Notes: generated by a model not told the origin, from the letters alone. 64,000 bases of DNA from Aquimarina sp. MAR_2010_214 (GCF_002846555.1 NZ_PJMS01000001.1:3596001-3660000), one strand, 5' to 3'. Shown: positions 9,319 through 18,153, counted from the first letter of the stretch. Made by a program: numbers and translations.

Positions 9319-10389
9319 TTAAAGAGAGGCGTAATACTCAAAAGAATTAAGAATTAATTCGTCTGATACAATACAGTTATATTTTGCATCACCAATAGTA
9401 TTTAACAGAACAAAGTAAATATTTCCTTTCTCATTCTTTTTATCATGAATAAGAAGTTCCATAATTCTTTTATAATCTCCTGAATCAATATCTATTTTTG
9501 GAAATGTAGCCAAAATTACAGAGCTGATATATTGCAAATCTCCTTCGGTTAAGGATAGCAGTTTTGTAGATAAATAAGCTTCCATAATCATTCCTATGGC
9601 AATTGCCTCACCATGTAGTAGTGTAGATTTTTCTGGATGAGTTAGATAAAAAGATTCAATAGCATGACCTAGTGTATGACCAAAGTTTAGAAACTTACGA
9701 ACATTTTGCTCGGTAGGATCTTCAGAAACAATTTTATTTTTAATCACAACAGAATCATAGATCATTTGATCCAGATCTTCAAAATTAAGTTGAGAAAGAT
9801 CACTTATTTTTTTCCAATAATTTCGATCTTGAATGAGTCCGTGTTTCAGCATTTCTGCAAATCCACTGCACATTTGATTTACCGGTAGAGTTGCTAGATA
9901 TTCTGTGTCTACAAGAACCATTTCTGATTCACTGATCACACCCACCATATTTTTTAAATTTCCTAAATCCACTCCTGTTTTTCCTCCTACAGAAGCATCT
10001 ACCATTGCCAGTAGCGAAGTCGGAATATTGATATAGCTAATCCCTCTTTTGTAGGTGCAAGCTATAAAACCACCTAGATCTGTAATAACTCCACCACCTA
10101 GATTAATCATTAAACTTTTTCTGTCCATACCTAATTCAGAAAGAGCATTCCAGATACCACTACATGTTTCTATATTCTTATGAATTTCACCATTTTCTAT
10201 TTCAATAACCTCGATATCATATTCTTTCTCAATCTTACTCATCAATAAAGACAAACAATGCTCATGGGTGTTATCATCCACCAGGATACATATTTTTGAA
10301 TGGTTGGCTGTTGAAAGATATGTATTCAATGCAGTGTAACATTCTTCTCCAAAATACACAACAGAGTCTTTAGAAACTATGGGCTTCAT
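9319..10389 (-). CDS. aroB: 3-dehydroquinate synthase
   Basis: A 356-residue AroB, the second shikimate-pathway step: NAD- and metal-dependent conversion of DAHP to 3-dehydroquinate. Family features are GGGVITDLGGFIA (NAD-binding glycine loop), KRGISYINIPTSLLAMVDAS, GGKTGVDLGNLKN, and metal ligands in EMLKHGL, NFGHTLGHAIE and LHGEAIAIGM. Length is typical. The ATG is at 10389. It is transcribed divergently from proline dehydrogenase across a 147-bp gap. A one-mismatch -7 box (TAATTTCG) occurs at 10411-10418 on the minus strand. Confidence 0.95.
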   Translation of the reverse strand: MKPIVSKDSVVYFGEECYTALNTYLSTANHSKICILVDDNTHEHCLSLLMSKIEKEYDIEVIEIENGEIHKNIETCSGIWNALSELGMDRKSLMINLGGGVITDLGGFIACTYKRGISYINIPTSLLAMVDASVGGKTGVDLGNLKNMVGVISESEMVLVDTEYLATLPVNQMCSGFAEMLKHGLIQDRNYWKKISDLSQLNFEDLDQMIYDSVVIKNKIVSEDPTEQNVRKFLNFGHTLGHAIESFYLTHPEKSTLLHGEAIAIGMIMEAYLSTKLLSLTEGDLQYISSVILATFPKIDIDSGDYKRIMELLIHDKKNEKGNIYFVLLNTIGDAKYNCIVSDELILNSFEYYASL

Positions 10390-10452
10390 ATAGTATTAAA
10401 TTATTGGGTGCGAAATTAAGCAGAATTTATAATAAAATAAACTCGCAAGTTC

Positions 10453-10460
10453 TATATTTG
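10453..10460 (+). promoter_or_regulatory. Candidate -7 box (TATATTTG) for proline dehydrogenase
   Basis: An exact TAnnTTTG match 76 bp upstream of the proline dehydrogenase ATG, in the gap shared with aroB. No -33 TTG at the usual spacing was seen. Confidence 0.35.
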
Positions 10461-10536
10461 CAGATATCTTAAAATAAATGCAATGTATGCATAGAAATTT
10501 ATCATATTTCTAGGTGCATATTTTTAAAATTAACTT

Positions 10537-11712
10537 TTGATGAACCAAGACAATTTGTTCGATAATACTGAGATTGCTTTTACCTTAAAAAGTGACTCAG
10601 AGCTAGAAAGAGCGTACTTTCTGTTTAAAATGATTTCTAATGAACCTTTGGTTAGAATAGGAACTGCGGTTACAAATTTTGCTATAAAAGCACATTTGCC
10701 AGTTCAAGGGTTGATAAGAGCAACTGTTTTTGATCATTTCTGTGGTGGGGTTAGTGAAGAAGATTGCTTATCGGTAGTAGATAAAATGTATAACAAGAAG
10801 GTATGTTCTGTATTAGATTATTCGGTAGAAGGAAAAGAAGAAGAAGCACAATTTGATGCAGTATTAGAAAAAACAATGACACTCCTTGAGTTTGCAGATC
10901 AAAAAGATGCAATGCCTTTTGGGGTATTTAAACCTACGGGATTTGGGCGTTTTTTAATTTGGCAAAAGAAAACCGAAGGTGTTGTTTTAACAAAAGAAGA
11001 GGAAAAGGAGTGGGAGCGGATCGAAGAGCGTTTTGATATGGTGTGTAAAAAAGCCTATGATTGCGATGTAGCTTTGTTAATTGATGGAGAGGAAAGCTGG
11101 ATGCAAACCGCAGCAGATGAACTGGTGGCTAAAATGATGAGGAAGTATAATAAAGAAAAAGCTATAGTGTATAATACATTACAATTGTATAGACACGATC
11201 GCCTGGAGTACTTACAAAAACTACATGAAGAAGCAAGAGTATATGATTTTAAGATAGGTATAAAAATCGTTCGTGGGGCATATATGGAAAAAGAAAACGA
11301 ACGTGCTAGTGAAAAAGGATATCCTACACCTATTTGTAAAGATAAAGAACATACAGATCAGAACTTTGATACTACAATGAAATATATTCTTGAAAACATA
11401 GATGATATCTCTATTTTTATAGGAACGCATAATGAAGAGAGTAGTTATCTGGCGATGAAGCTAATGGCAGAACTTAATATTGCTAAAAATGATTTTAGAG
11501 TTTGGTTTGGTCAATTGTATGGAATGAGTGATCATATTAGTTTTAATCAGGCAGTAGAAGGGTATAATGTGGCAAAATACTTGCCTTTTGGCCCTGTACG
11601 TGATGTAATGCCCTATCTAATTCGAAGAGCAGAAGAAAATACCTCGGTTGCCGGACAAACTAGTAGAGAATTGAATTTACTTTCTCAAGAGAAAAAAAGA
11701 AGAAAATTGTAG
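10537..11712 (+). CDS. Proline dehydrogenase (monofunctional, FAD-dependent)
   Basis: A 391-residue PRODH-type (beta/alpha)8 flavoenzyme oxidising L-proline to pyrroline-5-carboxylate and passing electrons to the membrane quinone pool. Supporting segments are FGVFKPTGFGRF, LLIDGEESWMQ, the KIGIKIVRGAYMEKE strand, IGTHNEESSYLAM and YLPFGPVRDVMPYLIRRAEENTSV near the C-terminus, which carries the substrate-binding RR pair. It lacks the P5C dehydrogenase domain of long PutA proteins; that partner must be elsewhere. It is alone on its strand here, so likely its own transcription unit. Confidence 0.93.
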   Translation: MMNQDNLFDNTEIAFTLKSDSELERAYFLFKMISNEPLVRIGTAVTNFAIKAHLPVQGLIRATVFDHFCGGVSEEDCLSVVDKMYNKKVCSVLDYSVEGKEEEAQFDAVLEKTMTLLEFADQKDAMPFGVFKPTGFGRFLIWQKKTEGVVLTKEEEKEWERIEERFDMVCKKAYDCDVALLIDGEESWMQTAADELVAKMMRKYNKEKAIVYNTLQLYRHDRLEYLQKLHEEARVYDFKIGIKIVRGAYMEKENERASEKGYPTPICKDKEHTDQNFDTTMKYILENIDDISIFIGTHNEESSYLAMKLMAELNIAKNDFRVWFGQLYGMSDHISFNQAVEGYNVAKYLPFGPVRDVMPYLIRRAEENTSVAGQTSRELNLLSQEKKRRKL

Positions 11713-11789
11713 ATGTATCTTAGAAATTTTGAAAAGATGAATATGCAGTAAAGTGGGGATACAGCTTTTATAAGCTAAAGAATATAAAA

Positions 11790-12167
11790 ATGAATCTAAA
11801 CCAAGTTACCATCCCATCCCTCGATGTTGAAACATCTATTTCTTTTTATAAGAAATTAGGATTACATCTTATTGTTGAATCATTACCAAATTATGCTCGT
11901 TTTGAATGTATAGAAGGTGATGCTACTTTTTCTATTCATTTGGTTGATGCATTGCCTGACAATGATGGAGTACATGTATATTTTGAAACAGAAAAATTAG
12001 ATAAAGAAGTAGAGCGACTTATAAATGAAGGAATAGACTTTGATTTATTACCAACAGATCAACGTTGGTTATGGCGGGAAGCAAGACTCAAAGATCCCGA
12101 TGGAAACCTAATCATTTTATATTTTGCTGGAGATAACAGAAAAAATCCACCCTGGAGGATAAACTAA
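11790..12167 (+). CDS. VOC-family (glyoxalase/bleomycin resistance-like) protein
   Basis: A 125-residue single vicinal-oxygen-chelate domain pair. Motifs: the N-terminal IPSLDVETSISFYKKLGL strand-helix, FSIHLV and VHVYFET in the middle, and the C-terminal ARLKDPDGNLIILY with a family Glu/His-like metal position. VOC proteins include glyoxalases, dioxygenases and antibiotic-binding proteins; sequence does not tell which. It lies 20 bp before the pentapeptide-repeat gene and may share its transcript. Confidence 0.85.
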   Translation: MNLNQVTIPSLDVETSISFYKKLGLHLIVESLPNYARFECIEGDATFSIHLVDALPDNDGVHVYFETEKLDKEVERLINEGIDFDLLPTDQRWLWREARLKDPDGNLIILYFAGDNRKNPPWRIN

Positions 12168-12187
12168 CGCATTGACATTCAATTTTT

Positions 12188-12757
12188 ATGAGTAACCCAA
12201 TAATCGATCAAACCTTTGAAAACCAGGATTTTTCTAGTCAAAAATTAACATCAAGGGAATATGATAATTGCACATTTATAAATTGTAATTTCTCTAAGAC
12301 AGATATGTCTGTAGTTACTTTTTTAGAATGTAGGTTTGATACCTGCAATTTTAATGCGGTAATGATGAAAGAGACTTCTCTTCAGGAGGTTGTTTTCGAG
12401 GCTTGTAAAATGTTGGGTTTAGATTTTAGTACATGCAACGATTTTTTATTTGAAGTAAAATTTAATCACTGCAACCTTGATTACACATCTTTTTATGGGT
12501 TTTCTATGAAAAATACTACGTTTAACGATTGTAGTTTAAAAGAAGCAGATTTTACAGATGCTAACCTTACTGGTTCAATATTTTCTAACGGTAATTTATC
12601 AGGAGCTATTTTTGAAAGAACTATTGTAGAGAAAGTTGATTTTAGAACCGCTAAAAACTTTACAATTGATCCAGAAATCAATCAATTAAAGAAAGCGAAA
12701 TTTAGTACATTAGGACTTATAGGACTGTTAACAAAATATGATTTGATTGTAGAATAA
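12188..12757 (+). CDS. Pentapeptide-repeat protein (Qnr/MfpA-like fold)
   Basis: A 189-residue protein made mostly of A(D/N)LxX-type pentapeptides with F/L at the centre and C, N, D or T around it (for example CTFINCNFSKTDMS, CNLDYTSFYGF, ADFTDANLTGSIF). These build a right-handed quadrilateral beta-helix. The non-repeat tail (DPEINQLKKAKFS then GLIGLLTKYDL) matches chromosomal Qnr-like proteins, some of which mimic B-DNA and shield gyrase from quinolones. Quinolone protection is possible but not shown. It follows the VOC gene by 20 bp. Confidence 0.85.
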   Translation: MSNPIIDQTFENQDFSSQKLTSREYDNCTFINCNFSKTDMSVVTFLECRFDTCNFNAVMMKETSLQEVVFEACKMLGLDFSTCNDFLFEVKFNHCNLDYTSFYGFSMKNTTFNDCSLKEADFTDANLTGSIFSNGNLSGAIFERTIVEKVDFRTAKNFTIDPEINQLKKAKFSTLGLIGLLTKYDLIVE

Positions 12758-12848
12758 ACATTATTTAATTAAGTATAAGTAGTTTTTGTTTTAAAAAATA
12801 TTAATTTTGAATACTACTTTTCGTATATAAAAAATACCCAGAATCTCT

Positions 12849-13238
12849 ATGTTTAAATTTCAAAAGAAGTACTTTTTTTTAACAATTTTTATCTTTTTGA
12901 TTGAAATTCTGATAGCACTTTTTGTAGATGATAAGATTATTCGCCCATATTTGGGAGATACTATTGTTGTAATACTGATCTATTGTTTTTTTAGGAGTTT
13001 TTTAAAAGGAAAAGCAAGACTAATTGCAATAGGTACTTTACTTTTTTCATATACAATTGAAATTTTACAGTATTTTAATTTTGTAGAAGTTTTGGGATTA
13101 GGGCATTATAAATTAGCAAGAATTATATTGGGTAATTCTTTTTCATGGTTAGATATGCTTTCTTATACTTTTGGGTTTATCATAGTAGTTTGGTTAGATA
13201 AAATACAATTAAATAAACGAGAAGTGAAAGTAAGCTAA
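12849..13238 (+). CDS. DUF2809 family integral membrane protein
   Basis: A 129-residue protein with about four hydrophobic helices (residues ~8-28, 36-50, 60-75, 100-117). The charged motif YTIEILQYFNF..LGLGHYKLARIILG and SFSWLDMLSYTFGF match DUF2809, a family with no known function. It ends 10 bp from the convergent MocR gene. TAATTTTG at 12802-12809 could serve as its -7 box. Confidence 0.8.
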   Translation: MFKFQKKYFFLTIFIFLIEILIALFVDDKIIRPYLGDTIVVILIYCFFRSFLKGKARLIAIGTLLFSYTIEILQYFNFVEVLGLGHYKLARIILGNSFSWLDMLSYTFGFIIVVWLDKIQLNKREVKVS

Positions 13239-13248
13239 TACTAGTTTT

Positions 13249-14745
13249 TTATTTTGTAGGTTTTATAGTATCAAATATAGTTGTCAACCTGTCAATAACT
13301 TCACGAATCTCTTCTTCGTTTAATGAAGCGAATCCCATTCTGATTCCGTTATGTCTTGAGTTGTCATTATCATAACGACGCCAGTCTGGATTAAGCTCCA
13401 GACCTAATTTTCCTGATTCGTTACAGATGGTATCCCAATCGTATGTTTTGTGTAGTTTTATCCATATTGCCATTCCGCCTTTAGGGATTTCAAAATCAAA
13501 ATAATCACCTAGTTTTTCTTTTAGTAGAGAACAAAACAAATCTCTTCGACTTTTATAAATCTTTAATACTTTATTACTGTGTCTTTGTACATCCCCTGTA
13601 CTAATCATTTGAGCTAAGGTTTGTTCTAATAGCGCATCACCTTGCCGGTCGATAATTCGTCTTAGCCTCGCAGCTTCGTCAACAAAATCTTTTGGTGCAA
13701 TTAAATACCCTATCCGTATAGCAGGAGCTATGATTTTGGTAAAACCACCGATATAGATTACATTTCCGTGGTTATCATTACTGGCTAAGGGTAAAATTGG
13801 AGCATTGCTGTAATGAAAATCATAGTCATAATCATCTTCAATGATTGCAAAGTTATAGTGCTGAGCCAATTGCAATAAGTGCATACGTCGTTCTGCAGAA
13901 AGCGTTACTGTAGTAGGATGATGGTGGTGTGAAGTAGCATATACGGCATTGATTCTTTTTGTTTTACATAAGTTTTCGATGGCATTTGTGTCTAGACCTT
14001 GGCTATCTACAGGTACTTGCTCTATATGGGCCCCTGCTTCTTTAAATGTGTTATCCGCAGTCATGTAATTAGTATTACCAACAACGATAACATTGTTTTT
14101 AGAGGAAAGTAGTAATTGACCATTTAAATAAATCCCCATTTGGCTTCCGCGTGTAATCAAAATATTATCAATAGTAATATGTAATCCTCTGGTTTGATTA
14201 AGATAAGTAACCAAAGCTTTTCTAAGTTCTAAATTTCCATGCGGAGAACTATAGGTCAGTAAATTTTCATGATGACTTTTTTTAGTGATATTTCGGTATA
14301 TTTTTGCAATTTCCTCTATAGGGGCTAATCTATGATCAGGGCATCCATCATCAACGACTAGCATTTTTTGATTGATTTTATTCTTAGATTTTCGTATTAA
14401 ATGTGGTCGAGTTAGGAATGAGAAACCGCTTTTCTCTTTTCTGTTGTTTTTAAGAGTAGGTTCAACAAAACTTTTAGGGTTAATTATAGGTAGAGAACTG
14501 CTAACAAAAGTGCCTTTTGTTGGAATAGTCTCTACCCACCCTTGCGAAATGAGTTCTTCATATGCCGAGATTACTGTTTTGCGATGAATATTAAGATCAT
14601 CAGCGAGTTTTCTAGACCCTGGTAATTTTGTAGAAGGAGGTAGTTTTCCAGATTTTATAAATCCAATAACCTGATCACATAATTGAAGGTATAAATTACG
14701 ATTACTATTTCTTATAAGAACTATGTTGTTTTTAAATGGAAACAA
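13249..14745 (-). CDS. MocR/PdxR-type transcriptional regulator (GntR HTH plus aminotransferase-like domain)
   Basis: A 498-residue two-domain regulator. Residues ~10-80 form a GntR winged helix (LPPSTKLPGSRKLADDLNIHR...). Residues ~115-495 are a fold-type-I aminotransferase-like PLP-binding and dimerisation domain, with the internal-aldimine Lys in YIGGFTK followed by IAPAIRIGYLIAP. Such proteins respond to PLP or PLP-amino acid adducts and often control a divergent gene. The start is TTG at 14745; a stop lies just upstream and no nearby ATG precedes the HTH. It is divergent from an FMN split-barrel gene; direct repeats between them look like its operator. Confidence 0.92.
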   Translation of the reverse strand: MFPFKNNIVLIRNSNRNLYLQLCDQVIGFIKSGKLPPSTKLPGSRKLADDLNIHRKTVISAYEELISQGWVETIPTKGTFVSSSLPIINPKSFVEPTLKNNRKEKSGFSFLTRPHLIRKSKNKINQKMLVVDDGCPDHRLAPIEEIAKIYRNITKKSHHENLLTYSSPHGNLELRKALVTYLNQTRGLHITIDNILITRGSQMGIYLNGQLLLSSKNNVIVVGNTNYMTADNTFKEAGAHIEQVPVDSQGLDTNAIENLCKTKRINAVYATSHHHHPTTVTLSAERRMHLLQLAQHYNFAIIEDDYDYDFHYSNAPILPLASNDNHGNVIYIGGFTKIIAPAIRIGYLIAPKDFVDEAARLRRIIDRQGDALLEQTLAQMISTGDVQRHSNKVLKIYKSRRDLFCSLLKEKLGDYFDFEIPKGGMAIWIKLHKTYDWDTICNESGKLGLELNPDWRRYDNDNSRHNGIRMGFASLNEEEIREVIDRLTTIFDTIKPTK

Positions 14746-14777
14746 AACTGGACTACTGATTATTTATAAACTGGATT
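14745..14777. promoter_or_regulatory. Probable MocR operator: direct repeats AAACTGGAYT, 23 bp apart
   Basis: AAACTGGACT at 14745-14754 and AAACTGGATT at 14768-14777 are the same 10-mer with one change. Centre spacing is 23 bp, about two helical turns. MocR regulators typically bind direct repeats. One copy touches the regulator's own TTG start and the other overlaps the -33 TTG of the divergent promoter, so binding could control both. Confidence 0.5.
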
Positions 14778-14808
14778 GTTTTAACGTACCATAAAACTAT
14801 TATTTTTG
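14776..14808 (+). promoter_or_regulatory. Promoter of the split-barrel/racemase/GNAT cluster
   Basis: TTG at 14776-14778, a 22-bp spacer, and TATTTTTG at 14801-14808 match the Bacteroidota -33/-7 pattern. The expected start is about 14812-14815, giving a ~15-nt leader before the ATG at 14829. Confidence 0.55.
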
Positions 14809-14828
14809 AGTGAGAAATAAAAAAAATT

Positions 14829-15491
14829 ATGGCAGAATATTCAATTTCAGGACTTAATAAGGTAGTTCGAGGACCAAAAAGAGCAAATTATGATATAGAT
14901 ACTATTAATACTATATTAGATGATGCATTTTTATGTCACATAGGGTATGTGTATAATAATCAAGCTATTGTGATCCCTACAGCATATGCCAGAAAGGATG
15001 ATAAAATTTATATACACGGATCACTTAAAAACCGAATGATGTTAAGCTTATTAGACGCAGGAGAGGCAAGTGTATCGATAACACATCTTGATGGGTTGGT
15101 ATTGGCAAGGTCTGCTTTTCATCATTCTGCAAATTACAGATCGGTCAATATATTTGGTAAAGTGAAAAAAGTAGAAGATCATCAAGAAAAAATGAATGCT
15201 CTGGAGTATATACTAAATCATATGATTCCTGATCATTGGAACAATGTAAGACAACCAAACGAAAAGGAATTTAAGGCAACTTTGGTATTAGAGATTACTA
15301 TAGAAACAGCTTCGGCAAAAATAAGGGCAGAAGGAGTGAATGATGAACCTGCCGATCTCAATTTGCCAATATGGGCAGGGGTAATTCCTATCAAACAAGT
15401 AGCTTTTGAAGCAATTTCAGATACTGATCTACCAAAAGATATAGAAGTACCAAAAGCAGTGCTAAACTATGTAAGGAATAATAAAAGATAA
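14829..15491 (+). CDS. Pyridoxamine 5'-phosphate oxidase-family (NimA-like) FMN split-barrel protein
   Basis: A 220-residue flavin-binding split-barrel protein. It begins with the helix typical of nitroimidazole-reductase/Pnp-oxidase-like proteins and contains IPTAYARKDDKIYIHGSLKNRMM, the FMN-contact strand, followed by ASVSITHLDGLVLARSAFHHSANYRSV. It is unlikely to be the true PdxH; substrate unknown. It is the first gene of a tight plus-strand run and is divergent from MocR, an arrangement common for PLP-responsive regulators and flavin-barrel proteins. A 23-nt piece of its coding sequence (15243-15265) recurs at 16259-16281. Confidence 0.88.
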   Translation: MAEYSISGLNKVVRGPKRANYDIDTINTILDDAFLCHIGYVYNNQAIVIPTAYARKDDKIYIHGSLKNRMMLSLLDAGEASVSITHLDGLVLARSAFHHSANYRSVNIFGKVKKVEDHQEKMNALEYILNHMIPDHWNNVRQPNEKEFKATLVLEITIETASAKIRAEGVNDEPADLNLPIWAGVIPIKQVAFEAISDTDLPKDIEVPKAVLNYVRNNKR

Positions 15492-16281
15492 AAATTTGAT
15501 TAAGGAAAAATTCCTCTTGTGTACTTGGTACAAGACTTTTAATAATAAAAATCAAAATGAAGAAAATAGGACTCGTTGGAGGAATTAGTTGGACTTCAAC
15601 TTTAGATTATTACAAATATATTAATGAAGGGATTAATCAGAAATTGGGTGGTTTGGAATCGGTAGAATGTATAATATACTCTTTAAATTTTGCAGATGTT
15701 CAGAGAAAAACCTGGACAAATTCTTTTGATCTCATATATAAAGCATGTAAAAGTTTAATTTCTAGTGGTGTAGATGCAATTGCATTATGTGCTAATACGG
15801 CTCATTTATTTGCGGATGAAATACAATCTAAAATTAATGTTCCAATAATTCATATTGTCACAAATACAGCGCATGCAATAAAAAACCAAAAACTGTCTAG
15901 AGTTGCATTATTGGGAACTAAATTCACAATGGAAATGAATTTTTACAAAAAAAAATTAGAAGAAAACAATATAGAAGTTTTGATTCCCAAAGAAAAAGCT
16001 GATATAGATACAATTCAATATATAGTGAAAGAGGAACTTGGCAAAGGACTTGTTGTAGGAGAATCTAGAAAAAAAATGATTCAGGTTTCAGAACAATTAA
16101 TTCAAAGAGGAGCCGAGGGAATTGTTTTAGGATGTACAGAAATTCCTATGTTAATTGGAAAAAACGATTTTACGATACCTGTTTTTGATACAGTAAAAAT
16201 TCATGTTGATAGTATTATAGATTTTGTATTGGATACAAAAAATAGTTACCTATAAGATAATGTAAGACAACCAAACGAAAA
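15243..16281 (+). repeat. 23-nt exact direct repeats flanking the racemase segment
   Basis: Positions 15243-15265 (inside the split-barrel gene) and 16259-16281 (just after the racemase stop) are identical over 23 nt; the shared core is TGTAAGACAACCAAACGAAA. The copies bracket the 3' end of the first gene and the whole racemase gene. Such a match by chance in this window is very unlikely, so it looks like a recombination or duplication scar. Confidence 0.8.
15557..16255 (+). CDS. Aspartate/glutamate racemase-family protein
   Basis: A 232-residue PLP-independent racemase of the Asp/Glu/hydantoin superfamily. The two-cysteine mechanism is supported by C78 in LCANTAH and C193 in LGCTEIPML. The N-terminus KIGLVGGISWTSTLDYY is the family's substrate loop. 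It probably interconverts L- and D-forms of an acidic or broader amino acid; specificity unknown. It lies between two FMN split-barrel genes in a cluster divergent from MocR, and direct 23-nt repeats bracket it together with the end of the previous gene. Confidence 0.88.
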   Translation: MKKIGLVGGISWTSTLDYYKYINEGINQKLGGLESVECIIYSLNFADVQRKTWTNSFDLIYKACKSLISSGVDAIALCANTAHLFADEIQSKINVPIIHIVTNTAHAIKNQKLSRVALLGTKFTMEMNFYKKKLEENNIEVLIPKEKADIDTIQYIVKEELGKGLVVGESRKKMIQVSEQLIQRGAEGIVLGCTEIPMLIGKNDFTIPVFDTVKIHVDSIIDFVLDTKNSYL

Positions 16282-16307
16282 ACGAAAAATAAAAAATAAT
16301 ACTGGAA

Positions 16308-16757
16308 ATGATTACTGCCGAAATAAAAAAATATGTTGATAAAAGTGTTTTATGTTGGCTAGCTACATCTTCATTGGATAATATTCCTAATGTATCACCC
16401 AAAGAAGTTTTTACATATTATGGAAATACTAATATTATTATTGCCAATATTGCTTCTCCTCAAACGGTGAAAAATATTAAAGAAAATAATAATATATGTG
16501 TAAGCTTTATAGATGTTTTTATTCAAAAAGGTTTTCAGTTAAAAGGAGTGGCTAATATTGTAGGAAAGGATGATACTGATTATGATACCATCCAAGCCCC
16601 TTTGTTACAGATAACGGGAGGTAAGTTTCCATTCGCGACTATTACAAATATTGTTGTTAAAGAAGTAAAGCGAATACTAGCACCAAAATATATTTTGTAT
16701 CCAGAAACTACTGAAGAGCAACAAATACAAAGTGCACTAAAGCAATACAAAACATGA
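16308..16757 (+). CDS. Pyridoxamine 5'-phosphate oxidase-family FMN-binding protein
   Basis: A 149-residue compact split-barrel protein: VDKSVLCWLATSSLDNIPNVSPKE is the usual first strand pair, followed by NIIIANIASPQTVKNIKEN and ICVSFIDVFIQKGFQLKG. Family members bind FMN or F420 and reduce or oxidise small molecules; no substrate is assignable. It is shorter than and not a copy of the 220-residue protein upstream. It lies 12 bp before the DUF1272 gene and is probably co-transcribed. Confidence 0.85.
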   Translation: MITAEIKKYVDKSVLCWLATSSLDNIPNVSPKEVFTYYGNTNIIIANIASPQTVKNIKENNNICVSFIDVFIQKGFQLKGVANIVGKDDTDYDTIQAPLLQITGGKFPFATITNIVVKEVKRILAPKYILYPETTEEQQIQSALKQYKT

Positions 16758-16769
16758 AAAACAAAAGAT

Positions 16770-17075
16770 ATGTTAGAAATAAAGCCCAGTTGTGAGCATT
16801 GCAATAAAACTTTACCTAATGATAGTGATGAGGCGATGATTTGTTCTTATGAATGTACTTTTTGCATTAGCTGTGTAGATACTATTCTATATAATGTATG
16901 TCCTAATTGTGGAGGTGGTTTTGAAAAAAGACCAACTCGACCTGTAAATTGTCTGACAGGTAATTGTGTCGAAAAACACCCTGTAAGCTCAAGAATAGTA
17001 TACAAACCAATTGATGAAAATGCCTTTAAAGAGATTTTAAAAGAATTTACTGACATAGAACCAAGGAAAAGATAA
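16770..17075 (+). CDS. DUF1272 cysteine-rich protein
   Basis: A 101-residue protein whose first half holds eight cysteines (C8, C11, C25, C29, C32, C35, C44, C47) in CxxC-type pairs, followed by RPTRPVN. This is the DUF1272 zinc-ribbon-like pattern; the homologous core is ~60 residues. The C-terminal ~40 residues are an extension. Its function is unknown; metal binding is inferred from the cysteines. It lies 8 bp from the next GNAT gene. Confidence 0.85.
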   Translation: MLEIKPSCEHCNKTLPNDSDEAMICSYECTFCISCVDTILYNVCPNCGGGFEKRPTRPVNCLTGNCVEKHPVSSRIVYKPIDENAFKEILKEFTDIEPRKR

Positions 17076-17083
17076 ATAAAGTA

Positions 17084-17608
17084 ATGGTTGATATAAGAAG
17101 AGCAACAATAAAGGATGCAGAAAAAATTTCATCTTTAGGAAGAAAGACTTTTGATGAATCCTATGGAGAATTTTTTAATAATAAGAATAACCTGGTAAGT
17201 TATTTGGATGGAGCTTTTTCTATTGATAAAATTAAAAGTAGTTTGATAAAACCCGAAAACCTATATTGGCTGGTTACTGATGCTTATAATTCATTACCAA
17301 TAGGGTATGCTAAATTAAAATTAGATTCTCCTTTAGAATTTATTGATGGAGAGCATACTTGTAAGCTTCAACGTATATATTTGCTGCAGGGATATGAAGC
17401 AAAAGGTATAGGAGGGAAGTTACATAAATGTATTGTACAGGCTGCTATTGATAATAAATACAATTGTATATGGTTGTCTAATCTCAAACTAAAAAAACAA
17501 GCTGTTACTTTTTATAAAAAGAAAGGCTATCAAATTGCTGGAGAACACAATTTTACTATTGGGGATGAAACTTTTGAGTTTTGGGCAATGAAAACTAAAC
17601 TGAAATAG
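17084..17608 (+). CDS. GNAT-family N-acetyltransferase
   Basis: A 174-residue acetyltransferase. It begins VDIRRATIKDAEKISSLGRKTF, has the central LQRIYLLQGYEAKGIGGKL acetyl-CoA loop (a divergent R/QxxGxG/A: GYEAKGIG) and ends with the usual FYKKKGYQIAGEHNF. The acceptor is unknown. It is 8 bp after the DUF1272 gene and 5 bp before another GNAT, so certainly in an operon-like run. Confidence 0.88.
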   Translation: MVDIRRATIKDAEKISSLGRKTFDESYGEFFNNKNNLVSYLDGAFSIDKIKSSLIKPENLYWLVTDAYNSLPIGYAKLKLDSPLEFIDGEHTCKLQRIYLLQGYEAKGIGGKLHKCIVQAAIDNKYNCIWLSNLKLKKQAVTFYKKKGYQIAGEHNFTIGDETFEFWAMKTKLK

Positions 17609-17613
17609 TTTAA

Positions 17614-18144
17614 ATGAGTAAAGATTTGAAGTATAGAGTAGCTGATATAAATGACCTGGAAGGATTACGACAATTAGGGAAAATTTCATATGCAGAGTAT
17701 TCAAATGCATTAAGTACAGAGAACTGGAATACGTTGAGTGCTATTTTGGAAAGCGAAGAAAATGTATTAAACCTGATAGAAATTAGTAAAATTTTTATTT
17801 GTGAAATAGATTCAGATATAGCTGGGATGATTTATTTCATTCCAAATGGAAATCCAACAGAATTGTACGAATCTGATTGGTGTTATATACGATTCTTGGG
17901 AGTTGATCCAAAATATCGAGGTCATGGGATAGGAAAAGAACTAGTTAATCTCTGTTTAGCCTATGCAAAAAAGAATGGAGAAAAAACCATTGCTCTGCAC
18001 ACATCAGAATTTATGAATGCTGCTCGGGTCATGTATGAGAAAAAAGGATTTAAAAGAGTAAAAGAAATTAAACGTTTAGGAAAAAAGTATTGGGTGTATA
18101 CCATGAAGTTATCTTTCATTACAAAACTCAACTTAAAAACATAA
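17614..18144 (+). CDS. GNAT-family N-acetyltransferase
   Basis: A 176-residue acetyltransferase with a clear acetyl-CoA motif: IRFLGVDPKYRGHGIGKELV (RGHGIG). The C-terminal motif is MNAARVMYEKKGFKRV. The acceptor is unknown. It is only distantly similar to the flanking GNATs, so not a recent tandem copy. It is tightly packed with its neighbours (5 bp and 9 bp). Confidence 0.9.
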   Translation: MSKDLKYRVADINDLEGLRQLGKISYAEYSNALSTENWNTLSAILESEENVLNLIEISKIFICEIDSDIAGMIYFIPNGNPTELYESDWCYIRFLGVDPKYRGHGIGKELVNLCLAYAKKNGEKTIALHTSEFMNAARVMYEKKGFKRVKEIKRLGKKYWVYTMKLSFITKLNLKT

Positions 18145-18153
18145 GGATTAAAG

